A DNA stretch of 8,732 nucleotides, from positions 1-8,732 of the forward strand of contig DAOVQR010000023.1 in NCBI GenBank assembly GCA_030628575.1. The letters run 5' to 3'. This DNA comes from a bacterium (lineage in GTDB: Bacteria > Patescibacteriota > UBA1384 > JAMDBS01 > DAOVQR01). The notes under the pieces are model-generated. The model did no database searches, was not told where the DNA came from, and saw nothing but the letters and a program-made list of their open reading frames with translations. How positions within the stretch are numbered: position 1 is the stretch's first letter; every line of letters starts with the position of its first letter. This document shows positions 1 through 5,139 of this stretch, piece after piece. A program made the translations under genes and the position numbers.

Positions 1-138
1 AGAAATTAATTTTACTTTAAAACCGTCATCTTTAAAACATTCAATATGTTCTTTAATCATCAACTCCACCCCAGCAATAATTGGAGGTGAAGTATAATGA
101 ATTATGGCGATTGTTTTATGATTCTTTTTCGTTGTCAT
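1..138 (-). CDS. Glycosyltransferase (GT4-like), N-terminal part only
   Basis: The reading frame from ATG at 138 stays open for 46 codons to the window edge, so only the N-terminus is visible. After a basic start (MTTKKNHK) it reads TIAIIHYTSPPIIAGVELM, then a helix ending in DDGFKVKLIS. This is the beta1-loop-alpha1-beta2 opening of a GT-B fold: a hydrophobic strand, a Pro/Gly-rich loop with a G-V-E, then an amphipathic helix. Its ATG overlaps the TGA of the upstream glycosyltransferase (ATGA, 135-138) and no good Shine-Dalgarno precedes it, so translation is probably coupled. By position it is likely a second sugar transferase for the same glycan. Donor and acceptor cannot be told. The family call is moderate because the catalytic C-terminal domain is outside the window. 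Confidence 0.72.
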   Translation of the reverse strand, partial: MTTKKNHKTIAIIHYTSPPIIAGVELMIKEHIECFKDDGFKVKLIS

Positions 139-1370
139 TTGTTTATACCAAATATTACTTTTTTGCGTTCTTGAATTAAAGCATATCTGGAATCTGTTGA
201 AATATTTTTTTGCTTATTAATTGCTTGTTTAAACACTTGGATATGCTTTTCAGCCACACTTAACCAATTAATTTCTTTTTTAGCATAATTATATGATTTT
301 TTTGATAATTTTTTTACAAGTTGTGGATTATTAATCATTTTTTCCATATATTTAAATAAATCTTTATCATTTTTAAATATCAAACCTGCCTTACTTTTTT
401 TAACTGAAGATACTAAACCCGGTGTATCTGAAACAATTATCGGTAGACCTAAACCATAAGCTTTAGATAAATTGCCTGACTGCGAAGCAAATCTATAAGG
501 AAAAATCGCTACGTCAAATGTTTTTAGTAATTCTGGGTATTCTTTATTTGTTAATATTTTATTAATTAAAGTGATTGAGCTTTTATCTTTAATTCTATTG
601 TATACCTTAAGAAATTTCTTTTTATAATCTTGGGCAGATATTGAACCGGGTCTGGCATCACCTGCATAAACTAAATGGGCATTTGGATATTTTTTAGCAA
701 ATTCTGGCCAAATCTCAAAAACTCTTTCAAATCCTTTAGTTATTGCCAAAAATCCTTGCATACCAAAAATAAATTTGTCTTGAGGTAAATTAAATTGATT
801 TCTTAATTTTTCTTTTGTTTGATTAATTTTTGGAATCCATGTTCCGTGTGGAATAACATTAATTAATTTCTCCGGAACGATTTTATAATAATCACGCAAC
901 ACCTTTTTTTGAAAATCTAGATGAACAATATTAGCATCAATTAAATTCATAAATAATTTATAATATTCGACTTCTTCTAATAGCATTTTTTGATATAAAC
1001 TATGCCAAGTTGTCACTGTTGGGATATTTTTAGTTACTAATCTGAACAATAATTCACCAACTTTAAAAGAATCAGCTGGACGAACTATTTTGCATTTTTT
1101 ATCTGCTACTTGTGTATAAAGAGCGAATTCGTGTTGTAGATGAACTATATCTGGCTTTAATTTTAAAATCTGCTCTGTGATTTTATACGGCCAATATGGA
1201 TCATTTAAATCTAGAATAGGATAAATATTTTTATCTTTATTATTATTACCAATTTTACAGATAATATCTACTTGATGTTTATTCTGTTTTAATGCTGACA
1301 CTAAATCAGCTGAATAAGTAGCAATCCCGCATCGAGTTGGCGGCCAACTTGATATAATTACTATTTTCAT
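135..1370 (-). CDS. Glycosyltransferase family 4 (GT-B fold)
   Basis: This 411-residue protein has the full length expected of a GT4 enzyme, a retaining transferase that moves a sugar from a nucleotide donor at the cytoplasmic membrane face. Visible marks are the N-terminal strand and glycine loop (MKIVIISSWPPTRCGIATYS, residues 1-20), DIVHLQHEF at 74-82, the interdomain NVIPHG at 171-176, GFLAITKGFERV at 206-217 where the donor domain begins, LVYAGDARPG at 233-242, and FPYRFASQSGNLSKAYGLGLPIIVSD at 290-315 quoted here as positions with key residues S298, G299 and G306-P310. The last segment is where GT4 enzymes usually carry an E-x7-E motif. The first Glu is not evident, so the donor site is atypical. 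The start is set by AAAGGA six bases upstream, which is embedded in the last codons of galT. Operon with galT (3-nt gap) and the next transferase (4-nt overlap). Sugar specificity is unknown. Confidence 0.88.
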   Translation of the reverse strand: MKIVIISSWPPTRCGIATYSADLVSALKQNKHQVDIICKIGNNNKDKNIYPILDLNDPYWPYKITEQILKLKPDIVHLQHEFALYTQVADKKCKIVRPADSFKVGELLFRLVTKNIPTVTTWHSLYQKMLLEEVEYYKLFMNLIDANIVHLDFQKKVLRDYYKIVPEKLINVIPHGTWIPKINQTKEKLRNQFNLPQDKFIFGMQGFLAITKGFERVFEIWPEFAKKYPNAHLVYAGDARPGSISAQDYKKKFLKVYNRIKDKSSITLINKILTNKEYPELLKTFDVAIFPYRFASQSGNLSKAYGLGLPIIVSDTPGLVSSVKKSKAGLIFKNDKDLFKYMEKMINNPQLVKKLSKKSYNYAKKEINWLSVAEKHIQVFKQAINKQKNISTDSRYALIQERKKVIFGINK

Positions 1371-1373
1371 AAT

Positions 1374-2405
1374 TTATCCTTTCTTTAAATTGTTTTCTTT
1401 CCCCTCCCATACTTTGGCTTTTTTGGAAGAATCGCGTAAGTATTTGGCGGTATCTTCGGGAGTAACGACATCAATCACATTGCCTGAACCCATTTCATAA
1501 CCGCCATAACCAGTTACTCGTGGGGCAATCTCTATATGCCAGTGATAATAATCGGTTTCTGATATTGTATTGGGTAAATTATGGACAAAAAAATTGACTG
1601 GTGGATCATTTAAGGTTGCATTAAGCTTTCCAAAAACGTCCATTAAACAATCGGCTAAAGTGTGATATTTCCTTTTGGCTTCATTTTCATATCTACTCTG
1701 ATGCTCTTTTGGCAATATCCATATTTCAAAAGGAAATCGGGCCGCATAAAAAGTAAAGGCAACAAAATCCTTGTTTTCAAAAATTATTCTTTTTTTGAAT
1801 TTTTTTTCGTGATTAATCAATTCACAAAAAGCACAACTGCCATTGTGTTCAAAATATTTTTCCGTATGATGAATTTCTTTGGTGATTAAATTCGGGATAA
1901 TATTGGAAGCAAAAATCTGGGCATGGGGATGTTCAATTGAAGCACCACCAGCTTGGCCGTGATTATAAATCGGCATGGTATAGGCAACATTACAAAGTTT
2001 GTCAAAATATTCATAGCGACGATCAAATGTCTCTAATAATTCTATCCAAATTTCTTTGGAAAAATGGGGTAAATCTGTATCATGCTCCTTGATCACTACT
2101 ACATCATGACCACCAGTTGATGGACGCGCCCGATAAAAGTCGTTTTCCACTTTGTAAGACAGGATTGGCTTTTTTGTTTTAATTTCCACAAATGCCGGGT
2201 ATTTATTGGGAATAACCCAGATATTTTTGGTATCAAATTTTTTTAATCGTTTTTTATACTCAGGTGAATTGGTACAAAATGGACAGTCCTCTTTTGTCTG
2301 TTGTTTTACCGTATCCCGAGTTACAAAATCACTGGGCCTTTTAGCCCGTTCCGGCGCAATAACCACCCAATCCCCGGTTATTATGTTTTGTCTTAATTGC
2401 GGCAT
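1374..2405 (-). CDS. galT: Galactose-1-phosphate uridylyltransferase (HIT superfamily)
   Basis: This 343-residue protein matches the two-HIT-domain GalT family, which swaps UMP between UDP-glucose and galactose-1-phosphate through a uridylyl-His intermediate (Leloir pathway). Visible are CPFC at 41-44 and H108 (IKEHD), which with H159 would form the zinc site; EHPHAQ at 158-163, where H161 is the expected nucleophile; and H275, H288 and H290 (YYHWHIEI), matching the second metal site known from the E. coli enzyme. An extra CAFC at 191-194 opens the second half and may bind another metal. E. coli has HPHG at the active site; HPHA is a common variant. Some relatives are nucleoside-monophosphate-sugar phosphorylases, so the exact substrate is not certain. 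The start has a strong GGAGGA five to six bases upstream. It probably feeds UDP-sugars to the two transferases that follow. Confidence 0.9.
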   Translation of the reverse strand: MPQLRQNIITGDWVVIAPERAKRPSDFVTRDTVKQQTKEDCPFCTNSPEYKKRLKKFDTKNIWVIPNKYPAFVEIKTKKPILSYKVENDFYRARPSTGGHDVVVIKEHDTDLPHFSKEIWIELLETFDRRYEYFDKLCNVAYTMPIYNHGQAGGASIEHPHAQIFASNIIPNLITKEIHHTEKYFEHNGSCAFCELINHEKKFKKRIIFENKDFVAFTFYAARFPFEIWILPKEHQSRYENEAKRKYHTLADCLMDVFGKLNATLNDPPVNFFVHNLPNTISETDYYHWHIEIAPRVTGYGGYEMGSGNVIDVVTPEDTAKYLRDSSKKAKVWEGKENNLKKG

Positions 2406-2418
2406 ACTTCCTCCATCG

Positions 2419-2433
2419 CCCCGCTTAGCGGGG
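2419..2433 (-). repeat. GC-rich hairpin in the galT leader
   Basis: CCCCGC-TTA-GCGGGG is a near-perfect palindrome (6-7 bp stem) in otherwise AT-rich DNA, ten bases before the galT Shine-Dalgarno. No T-tract follows, so it does not look like a terminator. It could modulate galT translation or be a leftover palindromic insertion; it resembles in style the GC-rich hairpins at the IS200 ends (4124-4144, 4610-4623). Confidence 0.6.
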
Positions 2434-2566
2434 AAATCCTAAATTAGAATATCGAAACTCGAAATAAATTTTAAATTATAATTTTCAAATTTTCTAAACG
2501 GTTTCGAATTTTTGTCATTTGGATTTCGGATTTGTTTCGGATTTCGGATTTCGTGCTTCGGATTTT
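2434..2566. repeat. Heptanucleotide-step array across the ruvC 3' end and ruvC-galT gap
   Basis: Reading the + strand in 7-base steps gives AAATCCT, AAATTAG, AATATCG, AAACTCG, AAATAAA (2434-2468), a decayed middle, then a sharper block with consensus GGATTTC: 2521-2527, 2528-2534, (4-nt slip), 2539-2545, 2546-2552, a variant, and 2560-2566. The sharp block encodes the last residues of RuvC, and the ruvC stop codon lies inside the array. The step is clear in the GGATTTC block and only suggestive in the degenerate part. Confidence 0.75.
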
Positions 2567-3132
2567 CTTGTCTGCAAGTGTGTCAGCCCGATTGCTATCG
2601 CATCTGCGGTATCATCTTGTTTGGCGACATGCTGATTTGGTAAATGTAATTTAATCATTTTTTGAATTTGATCTTTAGTCGCCTTTCCATATCCTACCAC
2701 TGCTTGTTTTACTTGTAAAGGAGTATATTCTGAAACTTCCAGACCATTATTTTGAGCTGCAACAATAATAACTCCACGGGCTTGAGCTACTGCCATAGCG
2801 GTTTTTTGATTTTTAAACCAAAAAAGCGACTCAATCGCTAATTCAGTGGGTTTGTATTTTTTAATTAGATATTTCATTGCTTTGTAAATTTCCGATAAAC
2901 GCTGAGGTAGATTTTTTCTTTTGTCAGTTTCAATCAAATCACAAGCAACGAGACAGATTTGAGGTTTGAGGTTTGAGGTTTGGGGTTTGGTTTTAAATTC
3001 TACATTTTGAATTTTGCATTTTGAATTTATTTCATTCTGCATTCTGAATTCTGCATTCTGAATTTTCTCGCCTTTGGCGAGAATCGCCCATCCACAGCGA
3101 GCAAAACCAGGATCAATTGCTAAAATTTTCAT
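2515..3132 (-). CDS. ruvC: Holliday junction resolvase RuvC with a repeat-encoded insertion and tail
   Basis: RuvC is the dimeric endonuclease that cuts Holliday junctions together with RuvAB. The RNase H-like core is complete: AIDPG (D7), ELAIES (E101), the segment AVAQARGVIIVAA (114-126), YTPLQVKQAVVGYGKATK (136-153) and KQDDTADAIAIGLTH (171-185). D174 and D177 match the last two catalytic acids (D138 and D141 in E. coli). At 205 residues it is longer than the usual 155-175. D7 to E101 is 94 residues against 59 in E. coli, while E101 to D174 is 73 against 72, so about 35 extra residues (roughly 24-59) lie between the first two strands. They are encoded by heptamer repeats. A polar tail after residue 187 (ARNPKSETNPKSK) is also repeat-encoded. 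A strong GGAGGA precedes the ATG, 14 nt after yebC; yebC-ruvC is a common gene order. The ruvA and ruvB genes are not adjacent. Confidence 0.93.
   Translation of the reverse strand: MKILAIDPGFARCGWAILAKGEKIQNAEFRMQNEINSKCKIQNVEFKTKPQTSNLKPQICLVACDLIETDKRKNLPQRLSEIYKAMKYLIKKYKPTELAIESLFWFKNQKTAMAVAQARGVIIVAAQNNGLEVSEYTPLQVKQAVVGYGKATKDQIQKMIKLHLPNQHVAKQDDTADAIAIGLTHLQTRKSEARNPKSETNPKSK
2954..3067. repeat. Heptanucleotide repeat array inside ruvC
   Basis: The + strand reads in 7-base units almost without break: CAGATTT, three GAGGTTT (2961-2981), GGGGTTT, GGTTTTA, AATTCTA, then CATTTTG, AATTTTG, CATTTTG, AATTTAT (3003-3030), a 2-nt slip, then CATTCTG, CATTCTG, AATTCTG, CATTCTG, AATTTTC (3033-3067). 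Three sub-families (GAGGTTT, MATTTTG and MATTCTG, where M is A or C) sit side by side. Translated on the minus strand it gives a recurring I-Q-N-x-E-F pattern (residues 24-29 and 41-46). Confidence 0.92.
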
Positions 3133-3146
3133 AATTCCTCCAATAT

Positions 3147-3851
3147 CTATAGGTCAGCGTTTGTATATATTTCGCTGACGTCATCAAGTTCTTCCAGGGC
3201 AGTTAAAAGTTTAATTACCGCCTCTTTTTTATTTTCATCAAGTTTGACATAATTTTTTGGACTCATCTCTAATTTTGCATTATCAATTTTCAACGATTTA
3301 AATTCAAGCGCTTTTTGAACTTCTGATAATTTTTTTGGATCAGTATAAACATAAATTATGTCATCTTCAACTGAATAATCTTTGGCGCCGGATTCAATAA
3401 TAATCATTTCTAAATCTTCACCTGATACTGTCTGCCCCTCTTGTTTTAATTCAATCATTCCACGTTCGTCAAATAAATAACTTACAGTTCCAGCACTGGC
3501 TAATTTCCCATTTAATTTATTTAAAACTGCCTTAATTTCTGCCAAAGCTCTATTTTTATTATCAGTTAATACATTAATAATAATACCAATATTATTTGGG
3601 CCGTATGCTTCATAGCAAGCTGATTCAATCTCAATTCCACCTAATTCGCCTTGACCACGTTTAATGGCTCGATCGATATTATCTTTGGGCATATTGGCTT
3701 TTTTGGCCTGCTCAATTGCCAAATCTAGATTTTTACCTTCTTTAGCCGCAACAGTAATAGCTCGCGCTAATTTGGTAAACTGATTAGCCCGTTTGGCATC
3801 CGCAACTCCTTTTTTGCGCTTAATTGTACTCCATTTACTATGACCTGACAT
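3147..3851 (-). CDS. yebC: YebC/PmpR (TACO1-like) family protein
   Basis: This 234-residue protein covers the whole family (typically about 240-250). It has the signature start MSGHSKWSTIKRKKG, the helical domain (KRANQFTKLARAI, 20-32), MPKDNIDRAIKRGQG (54-68), YEAYGPNNIGIIINVLTDNKNR at about 80-101 (key residues Y83, G84, P85, T95, D96, N97), and the C-terminal ALEELDDVSEIYTNAD. Members were first described as DNA-binding regulators; more recent work and mitochondrial TACO1 link the family to translation of stall-prone, proline-rich sequences. Which applies here cannot be read from the sequence. AGGAGC precedes the ATG. The 5' region is unusual: a second copy of the Shine-Dalgarno, start and first codons lies 112 bp upstream, separated by a 64-bp hairpin. 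Downstream ruvC is 14 nt away and probably co-transcribed. Confidence 0.96.
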   Translation of the reverse strand: MSGHSKWSTIKRKKGVADAKRANQFTKLARAITVAAKEGKNLDLAIEQAKKANMPKDNIDRAIKRGQGELGGIEIESACYEAYGPNNIGIIINVLTDNKNRALAEIKAVLNKLNGKLASAGTVSYLFDERGMIELKQEGQTVSGEDLEMIIIESGAKDYSVEDDIIYVYTDPKKLSEVQKALEFKSLKIDNAKLEMSPKNYVKLDENKKEAVIKLLTALEELDDVSEIYTNADL

Positions 3852-3963
3852 TTATAGCTCCTTTTGATAGCTTGCCCCGCATACAACACACTGCAATAAC
3901 TGAATGGAATTCGTTTTGCAGTAAGGAGTTGTGCGGGGTTGACCACTTACTATGCCCTGACAT
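3838..3963 (-). pseudogene. Duplicated yebC 5' end forming a 41-codon upstream ORF
   Basis: A second AGGAGCTATAAATG occurs here, identical to the yebC ribosome site and start, and is followed by M-S-G-H-S-K-W-S-T, the same nine residues as true YebC. Homology then stops at a palindromic insert. The frame runs on through the insert (key features: two Cys and a Met near residues 26-28) to a TAG that overlaps the real yebC start by 14 nt. The shared codons differ only at silent positions (GGG/GGT, AAG/AAA, TCA/AGT, ACC/ACA), although the last two lie near the insert and could partly be chance. It is most simply a dead 5' remnant of a yebC copy. Because it keeps a ribosome site and overlaps yebC, it would also be read as an upstream ORF on the yebC message. 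Confidence 0.75.
3875..3938. repeat. 64-bp imperfect palindrome between the two yebC starts
   Basis: The arms pair almost end to end: CCCCGCA (3875-3881) with TGCGGGG (3932-3938), CAAC (3884-3887) with GTTG (3928-3931), ACTGCA (3890-3895) with TGCAGT (3917-3922), AAC and GAAT (3898-3905) with ATTC and GTT (3909-3915). Small bulges interrupt the stem and the loop is GGA. The size and bulged-hairpin form are those of REP- or MITE-type elements moved by HUH transposases; no coding content is seen. On the yebC transcript it would fold into a long hairpin just before the ribosome site. Confidence 0.8.
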
Positions 3964-3977
3964 TTATAGCTCCTCGT

Positions 3978-3983
3978 ATTATA
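3978..3983 (-). promoter_or_regulatory. Probable -10 box for the yebC-ruvC transcript
   Basis: A perfect TATAAT on the minus strand lies 14 nt before the upstream AGGAGCTATAAATG copy. No good -35 box is found at 16-18 nt; the upstream DNA is the A/T heptamer array. Transcription from here would include the duplicated yebC start and the hairpin in the leader. Confidence 0.5.
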
Positions 3984-4116
3984 ACGTAAAACTAAAAACG
4001 AAAAATGTAAAACAACAACTTTATTAATTATAAATTTTTAATTCTTAATTTTTATTCAATTTTTAATGATTTAATTTTAAAATTTAGAAATTTAAATATT
4101 TGAATTTGATTTAAAT
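3984..4116. repeat. A/T-rich heptanucleotide-step array upstream of yebC
   Basis: The + strand falls into 7-base units: ACGTAAA, ACTAAAA, ACGAAAA, ATGTAAA, ACAACAA (3984-4018), then AATTATA, AATTTTT, AATTCTT, AATTTTT (4026-4053) and more decayed units such as ATTTAGA, AATTTAA, ATATTTG, AATTTGA up to about 4116. The first block supplies the region directly upstream of the yebC -10 box. Low-complexity A/T DNA can mimic periodicity, so the first two blocks are better supported than the rest. No gene is seen in this stretch. Confidence 0.6.
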
Positions 4117-4123
4117 GAATTAA

Positions 4124-4144
4124 CCCCGCCGCAAGCGGACGGGG
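4124..4144 (-). repeat. Right-end hairpin of the IS200-like element
   Basis: On the minus strand CCCCG-T-CCGC-TT-GCGG-CGGGG forms a nine-pair stem with one bulged T, six bases after the tnpA stop. A stem with an unpaired T is typical of the hairpins recognised by IS200/IS605 transposases. It may also stop or stabilise the tnpA transcript. Confidence 0.7.
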
Positions 4145-4150
4145 TATCCG

Positions 4151-4594
4151 CTAGAATAACGTAAATTGGTGATTATTGTATAATTTTGTATATTCTTGAC
4201 CTTGTTGTTTTACATAATTTGTGATCATATTTTCGCTTCCATATTTACCAACAGTGCTTGCAAAATACCCGTCTGACCAAAATTCACCTCCCCACAACTG
4301 TTTTTTGATTTCCGTGTGCTGTTTGAATATTATTCTTGCTGTCAAACTTTTGATTATTGTTACAATCTTGGTTACATTATAAGTTGGAATGCTTTGTATA
4401 AGTAAGTGAATATGATCTTTATCCGTTCCTATTTCAAGAAAATGTATTTCATATCTTTTTTCAATTTCCAAACATGTTTCTTTGATCAAGGTATCTACAT
4501 GTTGATCAATAACAACTTTTCTATACTTTGTTGGAAAAACTATGTGATATAACAAAATTGTTACATTGTGACTTTTGTGAATATATTTGCTCAT
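4151..4594 (-). CDS. tnpA: IS200/IS605-family HUH transposase TnpA
   Basis: At 147 residues this is the usual size of the Y1 (PF01797-type) single-strand transposase. It carries the metal-binding HUH motif as DHIHLLI (H61, H63) and the nucleophilic tyrosine in MITNYVKQQ (Y127), plus the conserved LLYHIVFPTKYR (14-25), IKSLTARIIF (81-90) and LWGGEFWSDGYFASTVG (100-116). All catalytic parts are intact, so the protein may be active. MSKYIHKSHN is the usual family start. A TATAAT sits only six bases before the ATG and there is no Shine-Dalgarno, so any transcript from it would be leaderless. The gene is flanked by the element's two hairpins and stands alone, without tnpB. Confidence 0.95.
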   Translation of the reverse strand: MSKYIHKSHNVTILLYHIVFPTKYRKVVIDQHVDTLIKETCLEIEKRYEIHFLEIGTDKDHIHLLIQSIPTYNVTKIVTIIKSLTARIIFKQHTEIKKQLWGGEFWSDGYFASTVGKYGSENMITNYVKQQGQEYTKLYNNHQFTLF

Positions 4595-4600
4595 ACATAT

Positions 4601-4606
4601 ATTATA
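4601..4606 (-). promoter_or_regulatory. TATAAT box next to the tnpA start
   Basis: A perfect -10 hexamer ends six bases before the tnpA ATG and follows the left-end hairpin (4610-4623) by three bases. No clear -35 is visible. If used, the start point falls at or beside the ATG, giving a leaderless message; IS200 elements are normally poorly expressed, so it may be weak. Confidence 0.4.
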
Positions 4607-4738
4607 TCACGCCGCAAGCGGCGGGAAATATGACCCTAAAGATGATTCAATTTCAGGATGCCGATCGGTAATATGTTCCCATCGTTCATCGGTTAATCGT
4701 ATTATATGTCCAAATTTATCTTTAATTCGAAAAATCAT
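4607..4738 (-). pseudogene. 3'-truncated small gene with an LTDERWEHITDRHPE motif
   Basis: From ATG at 4738 the frame reads MIFRIKDKFGHIIRLTDERW then EHITDRHPEIESS, and after residue 35 runs into the IS200 left-end hairpin, stopping at TGA after 43 residues. The L-T-x-E-R-W-x-H-I-x-x-R-H-P-E pattern recalls short proteins often found near mobile elements and placed, as I remember, with the barnase/EndoU/RelE-like (PBECR-type) nuclease folds; that link is unconfirmed. Those proteins are about 90-120 residues, so the C-terminal two-thirds is missing and is not found on the other side of the element. A good promoter lies directly upstream. Confidence 0.6.
4610..4623 (-). repeat. Left-end hairpin of the IS200-like element
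   Basis: CGCCGC-TT-GCGGCG on the minus strand is a perfect 14-nt palindrome just before the tnpA -10 box. It shares CCGCTTGCGGCG with the right-end hairpin and lies where the truncated RHPE-type gene loses homology, marking the upstream border of the element. Confidence 0.65.
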
Positions 4739-4747
4739 CTTGATTTT

Positions 4748-4775
4748 ATTATAGCACAATTAGTTTGATAGACAA
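4748..4775 (-). promoter_or_regulatory. Promoter of the truncated RHPE-type gene
   Basis: TTGTCT (4770-4775), a 16-nt spacer and TATAAT (4748-4753) form a good sigma70-type promoter. The -10 box ends nine bases before the ATG at 4738, so the message would have almost no leader and no room for a Shine-Dalgarno. This supports that a functional gene once started here. Confidence 0.6.
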
Positions 4776-4796
4776 TCGCACGCACCCTGAGTGAGT

Positions 4797-5138
4797 TTAA
4801 TTTTTTGAGGTGCCTGCCCGCCAGCCTGCACATAGCTGAACATCTGCTGGCAGGCAGTGCTTACAGCGCAGCTGTTGCAGGCGGGCGACTTCGGAAAGCG
4901 ATCTCGGAAAGTAGAAAAGTGAAAAAATTGCTAAACTCTCGGGGAAAAGAGAACCGTCCCCTATGTGTCTACCTTTTTTCAGCTCTTTATTATGTATTGG
5001 AATGACTGGTTGATAATTTTTTACAGTATTATTTACCATAATTATATGACTTCCCTTTTGACGGAATTTATAAAATCCTAGGTGTTCTAGGATTTTAATG
5101 ACATCTTTAGATTTCATTGATGGTAATTTTTTATCCAT
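4797..5138 (-). CDS. hicA: HicA-type toxin with its C-terminus replaced by repeat DNA
   Basis: Residues 1-56 are a normal HicA mRNA-interferase start: KLPSMKSKDVIKILEHLGF (4-22), RQKGSHIIM (26-34) with the expected catalytic H31, and VIPIHNKELKKG (45-56). In the family the next part is GTLRxIL plus a closing helix, about 15-20 residues. Here homology stops at G56 and the frame enters a dispersed repeat (4930-4968, residues 57-70) and then a GC-rich palindromic element (4811-4886), giving a 113-residue ORF with an unrelated Cys- and Arg-containing tail. It is thus a 3'-truncated, fused hicA, probably inactive since the last helix of the fold is lost, though this is inferred. The start lies one base after the hicB stop (TGACATG), so the two are translationally coupled; AAGG in the hicB end serves as ribosome site. 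Confidence 0.8.
   Translation of the reverse strand: MDKKLPSMKSKDVIKILEHLGFYKFRQKGSHIIMVNNTVKNYQPVIPIHNKELKKGRHIGDGSLFPESLAIFSLFYFPRSLSEVARLQQLRCKHCLPADVQLCAGWRAGTSKN
4811..4886. repeat. GC-rich palindromic element in the hicA tail
   Basis: TGCCTGCC and AGC (4811-4825) can pair with GCTGGCAGGCA (4846-4856), and GCCCGCC (4816-4822) can instead pair with GGCGGGC (4880-4886). Alternative stems and high GC in an AT-rich region suggest a REP/MITE-like insertion. It encodes the Cys/Arg-rich tail of the hicA ORF, whose composition is unlike every other protein here. Confidence 0.65.
4930..4968. repeat. AGAGAACCGTCCCC dispersed repeat, copy 1
   Basis: Thirty-nine bases starting GCTAA and ending AAAAGAGAACCGTCCCCT then ATGTGT match copy 2 (5520-5558) at 33 of 39 positions, in the same orientation. 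This copy lies inside hicA exactly where HicA homology ends. Similar GGGGACGGTTCT words are, from memory, common in bacterial genomes with small Y1 transposases; that association is not shown here. Confidence 0.85.
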
Positions 5139-5139
5139 G

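Larger units (their letters stand above)
4124..4623 (-). mobile_element. IS200/IS605-type insertion sequence
   Basis: A single tnpA is bracketed by a GC-rich hairpin on each side. The hairpins share CCGCTTGCGGCG on the minus strand, the layout of IS200 elements, which move as single strands and carry subterminal hairpins rather than inverted repeats. The limits given are those of the hairpins; true cleavage sites should lie a few bases outside and cannot be fixed from one copy. No tnpB or omega-RNA-like sequence is present. The element abuts a truncated small gene on its upstream side. Confidence 0.72.

Noticed and set aside
1662..2442. Two plus-strand ORFs opposite galT
   Set aside because: Both lie over the strongly supported galT frame, show no domain and lack ribosome sites.
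2954..3067. CRISPR-like array
   Set aside because: The units are 7 bp, contiguous and without unique spacers; no cas gene is present.
3875..3938. Riboswitch upstream of yebC
   Set aside because: The structure is one long hairpin with a duplicated gene start around it, which fits a palindromic insertion better than a ligand-binding fold.
4124..4623. TnpB or omega-RNA (IS605-type) partner
   Set aside because: There is no room for tnpB and no guide-RNA-like scaffold next to the right end; it is a tnpA-only element.
4805..5005. Plus-strand ORF across the GC-rich palindrome
   Set aside because: It arises from repeat DNA opposite hicA, with no family resemblance.
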